Shown here piece by piece: positions 11,403 to 19,580 of a stretch of 22,448 nt of DNA. The first letter of the stretch is position 1, and each line of letters starts with the position of its first letter. This DNA is from Spirogloea muscicola (lineage: Eukaryota; Streptophyta; Zygnematophyceae; Spirogloeales; Spirogloeaceae), in the NCBI GenBank assembly GCA_009602725.1, contig WELB01000003.1, positions 1,610,935-1,633,382 of the forward strand, written 5' to 3'. A program made the translations under genes and the position numbers. The notes below the pieces were generated by a model. It ran no database searches, was not told the origin of the DNA, and was given only the letters and a program-made list of their open reading frames with translations.

Positions 11403-12548
11403 ATGCCAGATGTTCGTGCTTTGATGGATCTGACACTCTGCAGCTCCTGTGGTAGGCAGTCAGCAGCCTGGTGAGAGGAGCAATTGTGAGACTTTTGACT
11501 AAGGCGCTCTTACTTGACTTCCACAGGTGCTCTTGCCTGAATTGCTTCTGGCACCCCCATTGTCTGCTACCTGTCCTGCAAAATCAAGCCGGCAAGCGCT
11601 CAGTACACCCTAGTTAAAGTTCCTTTGTCTACTCTTGTGTCTCTTGTGCCTCACCATCAGCAGCAGCAAGGCTATAGGACGGCATTCTTCTTGTTGACCA
11701 CCAGGCCAGCTTGACCTACACGCCTCTGTGCATCCACGACAAGGACATTGAGGCAGGAAATGTGCTAGTGTTCTGAAAGCGTGCGAGTGACAGCTACCCC
11801 GATGCATCGACATATGCTTGTAGGCCTTCTTCCAGTCCTGTAAGCCAGATCTGGTGCTATCACACTTGTCTAGGGTTGACATACCCGAATAGCTAGAGGT
11901 GACTGTAAACTTCATCCACACCATGGTAGACTGGGTAACACGCAAAGCTTGAAGTTCGTCGACAACCCGCTTGTAAGTGTTCAGATGATTGGCTCATTCA
12001 CTCCCCTCCTCCATCCTCAAAATAAGGAGTTGTGGCTGCGTGATGACCCCCCTCTGCGGACCAGCCGGCTCACAGTAGGCCACCAGTGTCCCCCGCGGTT
12101 CCGCAGGGCTTGCGGACTGCGAGATCTATGTCAGGTGGTGCTGGTCCAGGCTGTTCATGTAAGTACGCCAAGACCAGCGTCCAGCACTTCACATACATTC
12201 GGACACGCCTAGTCCTGTCGATAGTTGCCGCTGCCTCAGTCACAGCCACTGCCGCCGCCGCTGTTGTTGCCATGGCATGAGCCTTCGCAACCTATGGGAC
12301 AAGGATCAGCTGCCGGTAGCTGCTTGCTCCCTCTACTCAGAAAATGCGATACTTATCTCAGTTGGCTGAGTATACTGCGCATTGCTCAAGGCGCCTGCTC
12401 TTTCAAAGGAGCAAAATCCAGTGTGGACACAGCGGGGGCAGCAAGTTTCTTTGCAGTGATTATCTTTGCCTCTACGACCATGCTACTCCTTAGCTGCGGA
12501 GGCAGTAACACGCTTTTGACACAGGCAGAGCGGGATGGCAAGGCCTAG
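11403..12548 (+). CDS. Uncharacterised gene with Cys/His-rich N terminus and hydrophobic C terminus (exon model incomplete)
   Basis: Family not recognised. Supported pieces: an ATG exon 11403-11470 that splices in phase to an exon starting at 11527, together giving a Cys/His cluster C13-x2-C16-x7-C24-x-C26-x2-C29-x2-H32-x-H34-C35, possibly a zinc-binding finger; an open stretch at about 11678-11790 (reading D-G-I-L-L-V-D-H-Q) whose joins I could not settle; an exon ending at 11972 with a consensus GTAAGT donor; exon 12027-12158, open, phase 0 on both sides, again with a GTAAGT donor; and a last exon 12240-12548 encoding a Pro-rich start, a hydrophobic segment of about 20 residues and a short polar tail, in the same phase. 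A TGTAA lies 48 bp after the stop. The opposite strand is also open over parts of it (e.g. 12070-12273), so the strand is likely but not proven. The gene follows the carboxypeptidase by about 200 bp on the same strand. Confidence 0.35.
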
Positions 12549-12595
12549 AAGTCCCTCACTTGACAGCAACTGCAAGCTTGTTGCCAGGGATTCGG

Positions 12596-12600
12596 TGTAA
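12596..12600 (+). promoter_or_regulatory. TGTAA poly(A) signal, candidate for the 11.4-12.5 kb gene
   Basis: TGTAA 48 bp downstream of the TAG at 12546-12548. Its position fits a short 3' UTR and supports a plus-strand gene ending there. Confidence 0.45.
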
Positions 12601-13354
12601 TGCACTGTCATCATTTTAGGATGACTTGTCATTGTCATCACATACGAGTCCTATAGATGTGTAGTCACCAAAAATTGATTCAGACGCAGGTCATAGCCTA
12701 ATTTGGTCAGGCGCAATTGGAGCCTCAAGGCTCGCTGAAGGTGCAAAATGTTGAGAGGCACAGTCCTGCCACAGTCTGGCAAGTTCCGCCCCTGCTCATC
12801 AACTTTCTTAGACTGCTGCAAGAAGGCCAACAACAGCCCACCAAGCCACCATATGCCCACCAGACCATCTGCTCGGATCAAAGAAGCCTGCTCCTGCTGT
12901 GAAGAACAACTTCCGCCTGCAACAAGGGCCAGCAGTGCCACTTCCAGCTTTTGCGACTCCCATGAAGGCCAGGCTTCGACGTTGTCTCTCTAAGCGCCGT
13001 TCTACGCAAGAGAGGAGTCCGTGTCACCAGCTCCTTGCTTGATCTCCTTCGCTTTCGCCATGTCCGCCTTGGTCTTCGCGCTGGCCCCCTGGTTGGCTTG
13101 CTGAGGATTCTGTGCTTCTGCAGTGGCGGCAAGCGACCAGATGTCAGCAGAAGGGTCAGCAGGCGCCAGAAGGAGCAATCTTTGAGAAGGTGTCAAAATG
13201 TCCTCCTGCGTGGGCTAAGCGTCCTACTGCGTGGCCTGTACCAAAGCCATCTGCTGGCTCCTGGTTTAGAGACCGTCGTCAGCCACAGGTCGTCAAGTGT
13301 ACGAAAGAGGTGCAGCAAGCCTAACCCACTCTCAGCTCCGGGGGGGAGCACAGC
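12601..13354. other. Stretch without a confident gene
   Basis: Several minus-strand frames are open. One ends at 13002 with a Lys/Ala-rich, then acidic C-terminal-like stretch; one spans about 13160-13264 after a possible CTAAAC...CCAG acceptor and reads Gly/His-rich; one spans 12651-12941. They may be further exons or the 3' UTR of the minus gene starting at 13664, but I could not join them in a single consistent model. Confidence 0.4.
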
Positions 13355-13664
13355 TTAAAGAAAGCCCCCAATAGAGCCTCCAACAGTGGCGCCAGCGAGG
13401 CGACCGAGGGTATGAGCGCGACGAGCTGAGCAGCGGTAGCACGGGCACTACAGAAGCTCCCAGCACGACGGTGTGACGCGACGTCAGCCGCATTGGGGAG
13501 GAGAGTGATGGGGTTGGGGTTCTGGCACCTTGGCCCGTGGAGCCTTTGGTGTAGAGCCCGACGCGCTCGTTGAGCGTGAGGCCGCCGTGCGGCTGCTCCA
13601 CCGTCACGCCCTCCTTCTCCACGATCCGCTGGAACGCCTGCTCGACCTTGTTGGCGCCCGCCAT
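13355..13664 (-). CDS. Possible small two-exon gene, product unknown (68 aa)
   Basis: Minus-strand ATG at 13664-13662 sits in an excellent context (GCCGCCATGGCG). Exon 13664-13529 encodes a charged, probably helical start (M-A-G-A-N-K-V-E-Q-A-F) and an L-T-L-N-E-R-V-G-L-Y motif; a CAAG|GTGCCA donor joins in phase to an acceptor before 13425, giving exon 13425-13355 with a Gly-rich hydrophobic end (L-A-G-A-T-V-G-G-S-I-G-G-F-L) and TAA. The second exon is also open in another frame as a hydrophobic stretch (L-V-A-L-I-P-S-V-A-S-L), so a longer product using exons further down is possible. Divergent from the wax synthase, with a shared GC-rich upstream region. Not recognised. Confidence 0.35.
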
Positions 13665-13727
13665 GGCGGCTCTCGCCCGCCCGCGCCGCGGGCTGGCCCG
13701 AGCCTGGCAGCCGCTGGGCGCCCGCGA

Positions 13728-13768
13728 GGCGGCGGCGGCGGCGGCGGCGGCGGAGGCGGCGGCGGCGG
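13728..13768 (+). repeat. GGC/CGG trinucleotide repeat
   Basis: Interrupted (GGC)n: GAGGC, a run of CGG units, one GGA interruption, then further GGC units. It lies between the divergent small gene and the wax synthase and is repeated unchanged at 17113-17153. Confidence 0.9.
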
Positions 13769-13957
13769 GGCTCTGCGAGCTCGATGAAGTGCCAGGGGGG
13801 CAGTGTGACACGTGTCGGCGCCTGCGGGGGAGGTTAAGGCGGTGACGGCGGCAGGGACCGCGGTGACGGCGACCGAAGGGCGCCCGGTGACGGCTGACGA
13901 GCCCTCCGCTGCGCCCCGACTGACGCTGCCTGACGGTCGGCGGAAGCGGCAGGGAGG

Positions 13958-14410
13958 ATGAGCCGACCAAAGTGCCCTTTCAGTCCTCGATCGTTCCTTC
14001 CCCTGCAGCGCCGACGCTGCCCCCGCCCCGCGACCATCAGCTGGTCGGGCAACCCGACGCCCGTTGCGACCGCTGCCGCCGTCCCACAGAGATTAAGCGC
14101 CACGAGCTCGGTTCGGCGGCCCCGCGCTCTGCGCTTCCGCAGTGCCCGCCTGCGCCGCCTCGCTGCGCTCGTCGCGGCGGTCCCGCGCCCGCACTGCAAC
14201 CATTGCACGGCCGCTCGCTGCTCGGCACTTGGCGTCCAAGCGAGCAGAGGAGGGGAGGGCCTGCTGGCCTCAACTCAACGATTTGCGTCGCATCCTGGCT
14301 TAAGCCCTTCCCAGCGGCGGCAGCCCTCGCCTGCTGAGCTCTTGTGGATGTTTGGCGGTGGCTTGCGCATGCTCTATGCCAGGCAGGCCATGGCGGCCAT
14401 TGTCGCCTGA
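13958..14410 (+). other. Upstream in-frame ORF of the wax synthase
   Basis: ATG at 13958, 150 codons, TGA at 14408-14410, then 12 bp to the wax synthase ATG in the same frame. The start is Arg/Ser/Pro/Ala-rich with almost no acidic residues, as in organelle transit peptides, but GC-rich leader DNA also gives this composition. Wax synthase homology begins right after the downstream ATG, so I treat this as leader or uORF, not part of the enzyme. Repeated at 17343-17795. Confidence 0.4.
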
Positions 14411-14422
14411 GGGGCTGCCGTC

Positions 14423-15814
14423 ATGCAGCACCTGAAGCTGCCGCTCGGCCTGAGCTACGGCACCGGTTGGCTGGTGGCCATCGCGGCCGTGGCAGCAGCT
14501 TCGTCATACGTGCACGCAGTCGTCCTGCGGCGGCCCGTCGGCCTACGCCGTCTGGCGGCCGCGGCGCCGGTGCTGGCCGCCTACGCCCTGTTGCCATGGG
14601 TCTTCGACCCCATGGGCGGCCGCATGCTCGGCACCGCCATTCTCTTCTGCGTCGTCACTTGGGTTGCCTCCTTCCGCCTGCTGGCAGCCTGCTGGGGCCG
14701 CGGCCCACTCGTCGACCCCGCCATTGCCCGCAGCGCTCTGCGCACCGCTGCTGCGTTGAGCCTGCCACTTAATATCATCCCCAAGCGACGGCGCAACAGC
14801 AGCACGAGTGCAATGCAGCCGAAGAGCTGGGTCCTCCTCGCGGGGTGCTGCGCAGCGAAGACAGCGGCCATGGTGCCAATAGTGCTCGTTGCGCACCGCT
14901 GGCACAACCACATATCACCTCCCATCCTGGACGCCATCTTCTCTGTCAACCTCTACCTCTTCGCCACCGCCGTCTGCGAGGGCCTTGCCGCACCCGCCGT
15001 GGCCCTGCTAGGTGCACACGCCCAGCCACTAACGCTCGCTCGCCCAGCGATGTCGAGACGACGTGCTGGCCCTGTCAGAGCCTGGCAGGCTGACATTCCT
15101 GCTCTTGGCTGTGGTCGGACAGGCATTGTGGTGGCATCGCCATTTGAGCACCCGTACCTTGCAACATCTCTCGAGGACTTCTGGGCTCGACGCTGGAACC
15201 TGGTCGTCAGCGGTGTGCTGCGTGATACTGTCTACCAGCCTCTCCTCGATCTACTTTGCTGCCATGGCAGCCAGCAACCAAGCCAGCAAGTGACCACCAT
15301 TGACGGTGAGGGCAGGGCGCCCGATACATCTGCAGACGGTGTCAAGAAGGAGCCTCTCACTGGCGACGCGGTGTGCTCAAACGGGCAGCTCGATAATGGC
15401 CATGCCCACAACCAGGATTCTTCTGGCCTCCGTCGACGAGTGCAAGGACAAGACCTGAAAACGCATAGCGCACTGTCCACCCCCCTGCCGCTCTGGGCAC
15501 GGCTGGTGGCTATGCAGGCGGCGTTCGTCGTGTCCGGCGTGATGCACGAGCTTGCCGTATTCTACCTCACCTTCTCCATGACTGGCGACATGCTGGCCTT
15601 CTTCACGCTGCACGGCGTGGCCACAGTTGCCGAGCTCGCGCTGCGCAAGCTGGTGCAGCTGCACGGCCGCCCATTTCCACGGACACTGGGTAGAGTGCTC
15701 ACGCTCAGCTTTGCCTTTGTCACCGGGCACCTCCTCTTCTTCCGGGCCCTGCGCCGCTCGGGGGCCCACTTGAGGGCCTTGGGCGAGCTCCGAGCCATTT
15801 TCATGCCGCTCTAG
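14423..15814 (+). CDS. Wax synthase-like MBOAT acyltransferase (long-chain-alcohol O-fatty-acyltransferase), left copy
   Basis: 463 aa as one open frame. Seen: several hydrophobic segments (about 14-36, 43-62, 68-90, 135-158, 168-196, 361-383, 390-405, 425-441), the family motif A-T-S-L-E-D-F-W-A-R-R-W-N-L at 247-260, and SGVMHE at 371-376 with the presumed catalytic His375. Known: plant wax synthases are ER membrane enzymes joining fatty acyl-CoA and fatty alcohol into wax esters; relatives of this fold use other acceptors, so the substrate here is inferred. Two oddities: a low-complexity Arg/Pro/Ala insert at about 198-234 that may be an in-frame intron (15012-15122, GT...AG, 111 bp), which would make a 426-aa enzyme, and a hydrophilic linker at about 281-352 between the two motifs. 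Converges on VIM; the stops are 381 bp apart. Identical to 17808-19199. Confidence 0.88.
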   Translation: MQHLKLPLGLSYGTGWLVAIAAVAAASSYVHAVVLRRPVGLRRLAAAAPVLAAYALLPWVFDPMGGRMLGTAILFCVVTWVASFRLLAACWGRGPLVDPAIARSALRTAAALSLPLNIIPKRRRNSSTSAMQPKSWVLLAGCCAAKTAAMVPIVLVAHRWHNHISPPILDAIFSVNLYLFATAVCEGLAAPAVALLGAHAQPLTLARPAMSRRRAGPVRAWQADIPALGCGRTGIVVASPFEHPYLATSLEDFWARRWNLVVSGVLRDTVYQPLLDLLCCHGSQQPSQQVTTIDGEGRAPDTSADGVKKEPLTGDAVCSNGQLDNGHAHNQDSSGLRRRVQGQDLKTHSALSTPLPLWARLVAMQAAFVVSGVMHELAVFYLTFSMTGDMLAFFTLHGVATVAELALRKLVQLHGRPFPRTLGRVLTLSFAFVTGHLLFFRALRRSGAHLRALGELRAIFMPL

Positions 15815-16195
15815 ACCACCCAAAAAATCGTGACGCTGCTTGGAGTGTGGAGGCGAAGTCCATGGTCGTCTTGCTACGGCCGACCTGCAATTGCAGACGG
15901 ATTGCCACCAAAGTGGCCTCGGCTGGCACATTCAGTCTTCCCGGGCGGTCACAAGCCCCTCAATGCCACAGCTCAACGCCTGTGGAGGAACTTCTCTCCT
16001 GCCGCACTCCTGCTTCCGCATCTTAGCCAGCAGCGCCGCGAGCTCGAGCATGTCGCCGGCCTGGTCCTCCTGCCGCCCCAGACGCAAGGAAGGGTTTGAG
16101 CGACAGTTAGCAGGCTCGTGCTTGCTGCACCTGACAAGCGAGTGGATGCAACTGGCTGCGGATCTCCAGGCAATGCAGACCATGGCAATGATTCT
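15815..16195. other. Convergent intergenic region between wax synthase and VIM
   Basis: 381 bp between the two stop codons must hold both 3' UTRs. I found no TGTAA on either strand, so transcript ends may overlap or use another signal. The same sequence lies at 19200-19580. Confidence 0.6.
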
Positions 16196-17086
16196 TCATG
16201 GTTTGGCAAGCGGACGTGTCAGAAGGAAGACAACTGCATGCTGCAGAGTGCTTGCGGCCAGGGCTGGCTGCCGGCAGCCGAAGGCCAGGATGTGCACCAG
16301 GAGGGCTTCCAGAAGCTCCTGACTGTACTCAGGGTACTTGGCACAGATTGCGCCAAAAGCTGTCGCCACCAGGACCTGCCGCTGCGGCCTTGGCTGCGGC
16401 AGACTGCCGGCGGGAGGCAAGTGGAGCTCGCCGTGGGCCACAGGTGAACTGGGTACAGCCTGCTGGGGTGGCCGGACGAAAGGGGCTGCATCTTCGTCCT
16501 TCCCAGAGCCCTCGCTGTCCTCGACAATCTCGTCATTGCCATGCTCGTTCTGCGGCAGCGGCGTTGCAGAGTCAGGGGCTGGTCCAGCTCCGCACTCGGC
16601 GCCAACCTGGAGCCGCTTGCTCCGCTTGGCGCGGGGGTGCGCTGGCGAGCCCTGGCTGCTGCCGTCACCATCGACACTCCTCCCAGCAGTGTGGCTGTTG
16701 CTCGCCGCTACTGGTTCGGCTGCACCGCTGGCCAAGAGTTCTGCTCCGTTGGCAGGCTCGCTGTTATCGTTCTCGTTGGCAAGCTCCTCCTGGCGCCGCT
16801 TCTCCTTGAGCATCTCAATCACGTCCACCATCTCCCTGTTCACCTGCAGCTTCAGCATGCAGCTACTCTTAATTAGCAGTGCCAAAACTTCGCATCTGCA
16901 TGTTCGTTTAGGAAAGCTTTACCTTAACATTGAGAGATGCAGAGAAGGTTGGGGGGGAGGGAAGAGCCTTGGCTGAGGTGAGAGGGAGTAAGGAGGACAA
17001 CCTGCGGGTTGCTGACGCACTCTGCAATGTCAGCTCTGCACGACTTCACAGGGCACGGCCGCACGACCCGCTGCATGCGCAAAGCG
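16196..17086 (-). pseudogene. Truncated 3' fragment of the VIM/ORTHRUS gene (left repeat copy)
   Basis: Contains the complete last exon (16843-16196) and only 85 bp (17086-17002) of the RING2 exon, which breaks off at the N. The zinc-binding first half of RING2 and everything upstream are missing on this side; beyond the N lies unrelated leader DNA. Identical to 19581-20471. Probably an assembly artefact, not a true pseudogene: joining 17086 to 20472 restores the exon. Confidence 0.9.
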
Positions 17087-17087
17087 N
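17087..17087. other. Single ambiguous base (N) at the repeat junction
   Basis: The only N in the window, lying exactly between the two 3384-bp copies. A one-base gap at such a place marks a scaffold join. Confidence 0.95.
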
Positions 17088-17342
17088 CCTGGCAGCCGCT
17101 GGGCGCCCGCGAGGCGGCGGCGGCGGCGGCGGCGGCGGAGGCGGCGGCGGCGGGGCTCTGCGAGCTCGATGAAGTGCCAGGGGGGCAGTGTGACACGTGT
17201 CGGCGCCTGCGGGGGAGGTTAAGGCGGTGACGGCGGCAGGGACCGCGGTGACGGCGACCGAAGGGCGCCCGGTGACGGCTGACGAGCCCTCCGCTGCGCC
17301 CCGACTGACGCTGCCTGACGGTCGGCGGAAGCGGCAGGGAGG

Positions 17343-17795
17343 ATGAGCCGACCAAAGTGCCCTTTCAGTCCTCGATCGTTCCTTCCCCTGCAGCGCCGAC
17401 GCTGCCCCCGCCCCGCGACCATCAGCTGGTCGGGCAACCCGACGCCCGTTGCGACCGCTGCCGCCGTCCCACAGAGATTAAGCGCCACGAGCTCGGTTCG
17501 GCGGCCCCGCGCTCTGCGCTTCCGCAGTGCCCGCCTGCGCCGCCTCGCTGCGCTCGTCGCGGCGGTCCCGCGCCCGCACTGCAACCATTGCACGGCCGCT
17601 CGCTGCTCGGCACTTGGCGTCCAAGCGAGCAGAGGAGGGGAGGGCCTGCTGGCCTCAACTCAACGATTTGCGTCGCATCCTGGCTTAAGCCCTTCCCAGC
17701 GGCGGCAGCCCTCGCCTGCTGAGCTCTTGTGGATGTTTGGCGGTGGCTTGCGCATGCTCTATGCCAGGCAGGCCATGGCGGCCATTGTCGCCTGA
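17343..17795 (+). other. Upstream in-frame ORF of the wax synthase, right copy
   Basis: Same as 13958-14410: 150 codons ending in TGA 12 bp before the wax synthase ATG, in the same frame. Confidence 0.4.
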
Positions 17796-17807
17796 GGGGC
17801 TGCCGTC

Positions 17808-19199
17808 ATGCAGCACCTGAAGCTGCCGCTCGGCCTGAGCTACGGCACCGGTTGGCTGGTGGCCATCGCGGCCGTGGCAGCAGCTTCGTCATACGTGCAC
17901 GCAGTCGTCCTGCGGCGGCCCGTCGGCCTACGCCGTCTGGCGGCCGCGGCGCCGGTGCTGGCCGCCTACGCCCTGTTGCCATGGGTCTTCGACCCCATGG
18001 GCGGCCGCATGCTCGGCACCGCCATTCTCTTCTGCGTCGTCACTTGGGTTGCCTCCTTCCGCCTGCTGGCAGCCTGCTGGGGCCGCGGCCCACTCGTCGA
18101 CCCCGCCATTGCCCGCAGCGCTCTGCGCACCGCTGCTGCGTTGAGCCTGCCACTTAATATCATCCCCAAGCGACGGCGCAACAGCAGCACGAGTGCAATG
18201 CAGCCGAAGAGCTGGGTCCTCCTCGCGGGGTGCTGCGCAGCGAAGACAGCGGCCATGGTGCCAATAGTGCTCGTTGCGCACCGCTGGCACAACCACATAT
18301 CACCTCCCATCCTGGACGCCATCTTCTCTGTCAACCTCTACCTCTTCGCCACCGCCGTCTGCGAGGGCCTTGCCGCACCCGCCGTGGCCCTGCTAGGTGC
18401 ACACGCCCAGCCACTAACGCTCGCTCGCCCAGCGATGTCGAGACGACGTGCTGGCCCTGTCAGAGCCTGGCAGGCTGACATTCCTGCTCTTGGCTGTGGT
18501 CGGACAGGCATTGTGGTGGCATCGCCATTTGAGCACCCGTACCTTGCAACATCTCTCGAGGACTTCTGGGCTCGACGCTGGAACCTGGTCGTCAGCGGTG
18601 TGCTGCGTGATACTGTCTACCAGCCTCTCCTCGATCTACTTTGCTGCCATGGCAGCCAGCAACCAAGCCAGCAAGTGACCACCATTGACGGTGAGGGCAG
18701 GGCGCCCGATACATCTGCAGACGGTGTCAAGAAGGAGCCTCTCACTGGCGACGCGGTGTGCTCAAACGGGCAGCTCGATAATGGCCATGCCCACAACCAG
18801 GATTCTTCTGGCCTCCGTCGACGAGTGCAAGGACAAGACCTGAAAACGCATAGCGCACTGTCCACCCCCCTGCCGCTCTGGGCACGGCTGGTGGCTATGC
18901 AGGCGGCGTTCGTCGTGTCCGGCGTGATGCACGAGCTTGCCGTATTCTACCTCACCTTCTCCATGACTGGCGACATGCTGGCCTTCTTCACGCTGCACGG
19001 CGTGGCCACAGTTGCCGAGCTCGCGCTGCGCAAGCTGGTGCAGCTGCACGGCCGCCCATTTCCACGGACACTGGGTAGAGTGCTCACGCTCAGCTTTGCC
19101 TTTGTCACCGGGCACCTCCTCTTCTTCCGGGCCCTGCGCCGCTCGGGGGCCCACTTGAGGGCCTTGGGCGAGCTCCGAGCCATTTTCATGCCGCTCTAG
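17808..19199 (+). CDS. Wax synthase-like MBOAT acyltransferase, right copy (duplicate of 14423-15814)
   Basis: 463 aa, identical in every residue to the left copy, including the D-F-W-x-R-R-W-N motif, SGVMHE with His375, the possible in-frame intron (here 18397-18507) and the hydrophilic linker. Because it lies inside the perfect repeat next to the N, it is probably the same gene present twice in the assembly and should not be counted as a paralogue without read support. Faces the intact VIM gene, 381 bp stop to stop, which is the natural arrangement after merging. Confidence 0.85.
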   Translation: MQHLKLPLGLSYGTGWLVAIAAVAAASSYVHAVVLRRPVGLRRLAAAAPVLAAYALLPWVFDPMGGRMLGTAILFCVVTWVASFRLLAACWGRGPLVDPAIARSALRTAAALSLPLNIIPKRRRNSSTSAMQPKSWVLLAGCCAAKTAAMVPIVLVAHRWHNHISPPILDAIFSVNLYLFATAVCEGLAAPAVALLGAHAQPLTLARPAMSRRRAGPVRAWQADIPALGCGRTGIVVASPFEHPYLATSLEDFWARRWNLVVSGVLRDTVYQPLLDLLCCHGSQQPSQQVTTIDGEGRAPDTSADGVKKEPLTGDAVCSNGQLDNGHAHNQDSSGLRRRVQGQDLKTHSALSTPLPLWARLVAMQAAFVVSGVMHELAVFYLTFSMTGDMLAFFTLHGVATVAELALRKLVQLHGRPFPRTLGRVLTLSFAFVTGHLLFFRALRRSGAHLRALGELRAIFMPL

Positions 19200-19580
19200 A
19201 CCACCCAAAAAATCGTGACGCTGCTTGGAGTGTGGAGGCGAAGTCCATGGTCGTCTTGCTACGGCCGACCTGCAATTGCAGACGGATTGCCACCAAAGTG
19301 GCCTCGGCTGGCACATTCAGTCTTCCCGGGCGGTCACAAGCCCCTCAATGCCACAGCTCAACGCCTGTGGAGGAACTTCTCTCCTGCCGCACTCCTGCTT
19401 CCGCATCTTAGCCAGCAGCGCCGCGAGCTCGAGCATGTCGCCGGCCTGGTCCTCCTGCCGCCCCAGACGCAAGGAAGGGTTTGAGCGACAGTTAGCAGGC
19501 TCGTGCTTGCTGCACCTGACAAGCGAGTGGATGCAACTGGCTGCGGATCTCCAGGCAATGCAGACCATGGCAATGATTCT

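Larger units (their letters stand above)
13703..17086 (+). repeat. Left copy of 3384-bp perfect direct repeat
   Basis: Starts at CCTGGCAGCCGCTGG and ends at TGCATGCGCAAAGCG next to the single N. Every landmark recurs 3385 bp further on, including all open frames with identical translations and a CGG repeat of the same length. It contains the whole wax synthase and the 3' end of VIM, cut in mid-exon. Most likely an unmerged contig overlap. Confidence 0.97.

Noticed and set aside
11610-11945. Minus-strand ORF of 111 codons
   Set aside because: Mirror of the plus-strand open stretches; splice attempts on the minus strand gave conflicting phases.
12070-12273. Minus-strand ORF of 67 codons with a good ATG context
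   Set aside because: It lies over plus-strand exons that have consensus donors and matching phases; no family motif, and I could not build a consistent minus-strand gene from it.
12651-12941. Minus-strand ORF of 96 codons with a hydrophobic centre
   Set aside because: Starts on a non-ATG codon, no motif, no good link to the ATG at 13664.
14408-14410. TGA as selenocysteine or recoded stop joining the leader ORF to the wax synthase
   Set aside because: No SECIS-like structure was recognised and family homology begins at the downstream ATG.
15063-15293. Hydrophobic alternative frame within the wax synthase
   Set aside because: Reads like a membrane segment but overlaps the D-F-W-x-R-R-W-N motif in the correct frame and has no separate start or splice support.
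16198-16976. Plus-strand ORFs of 203 and 212 codons opposite the VIM tail (also at 19583-20361)
   Set aside because: Antisense shadows of the GC-rich VIM last exon; frame and composition follow the minus-strand coding.
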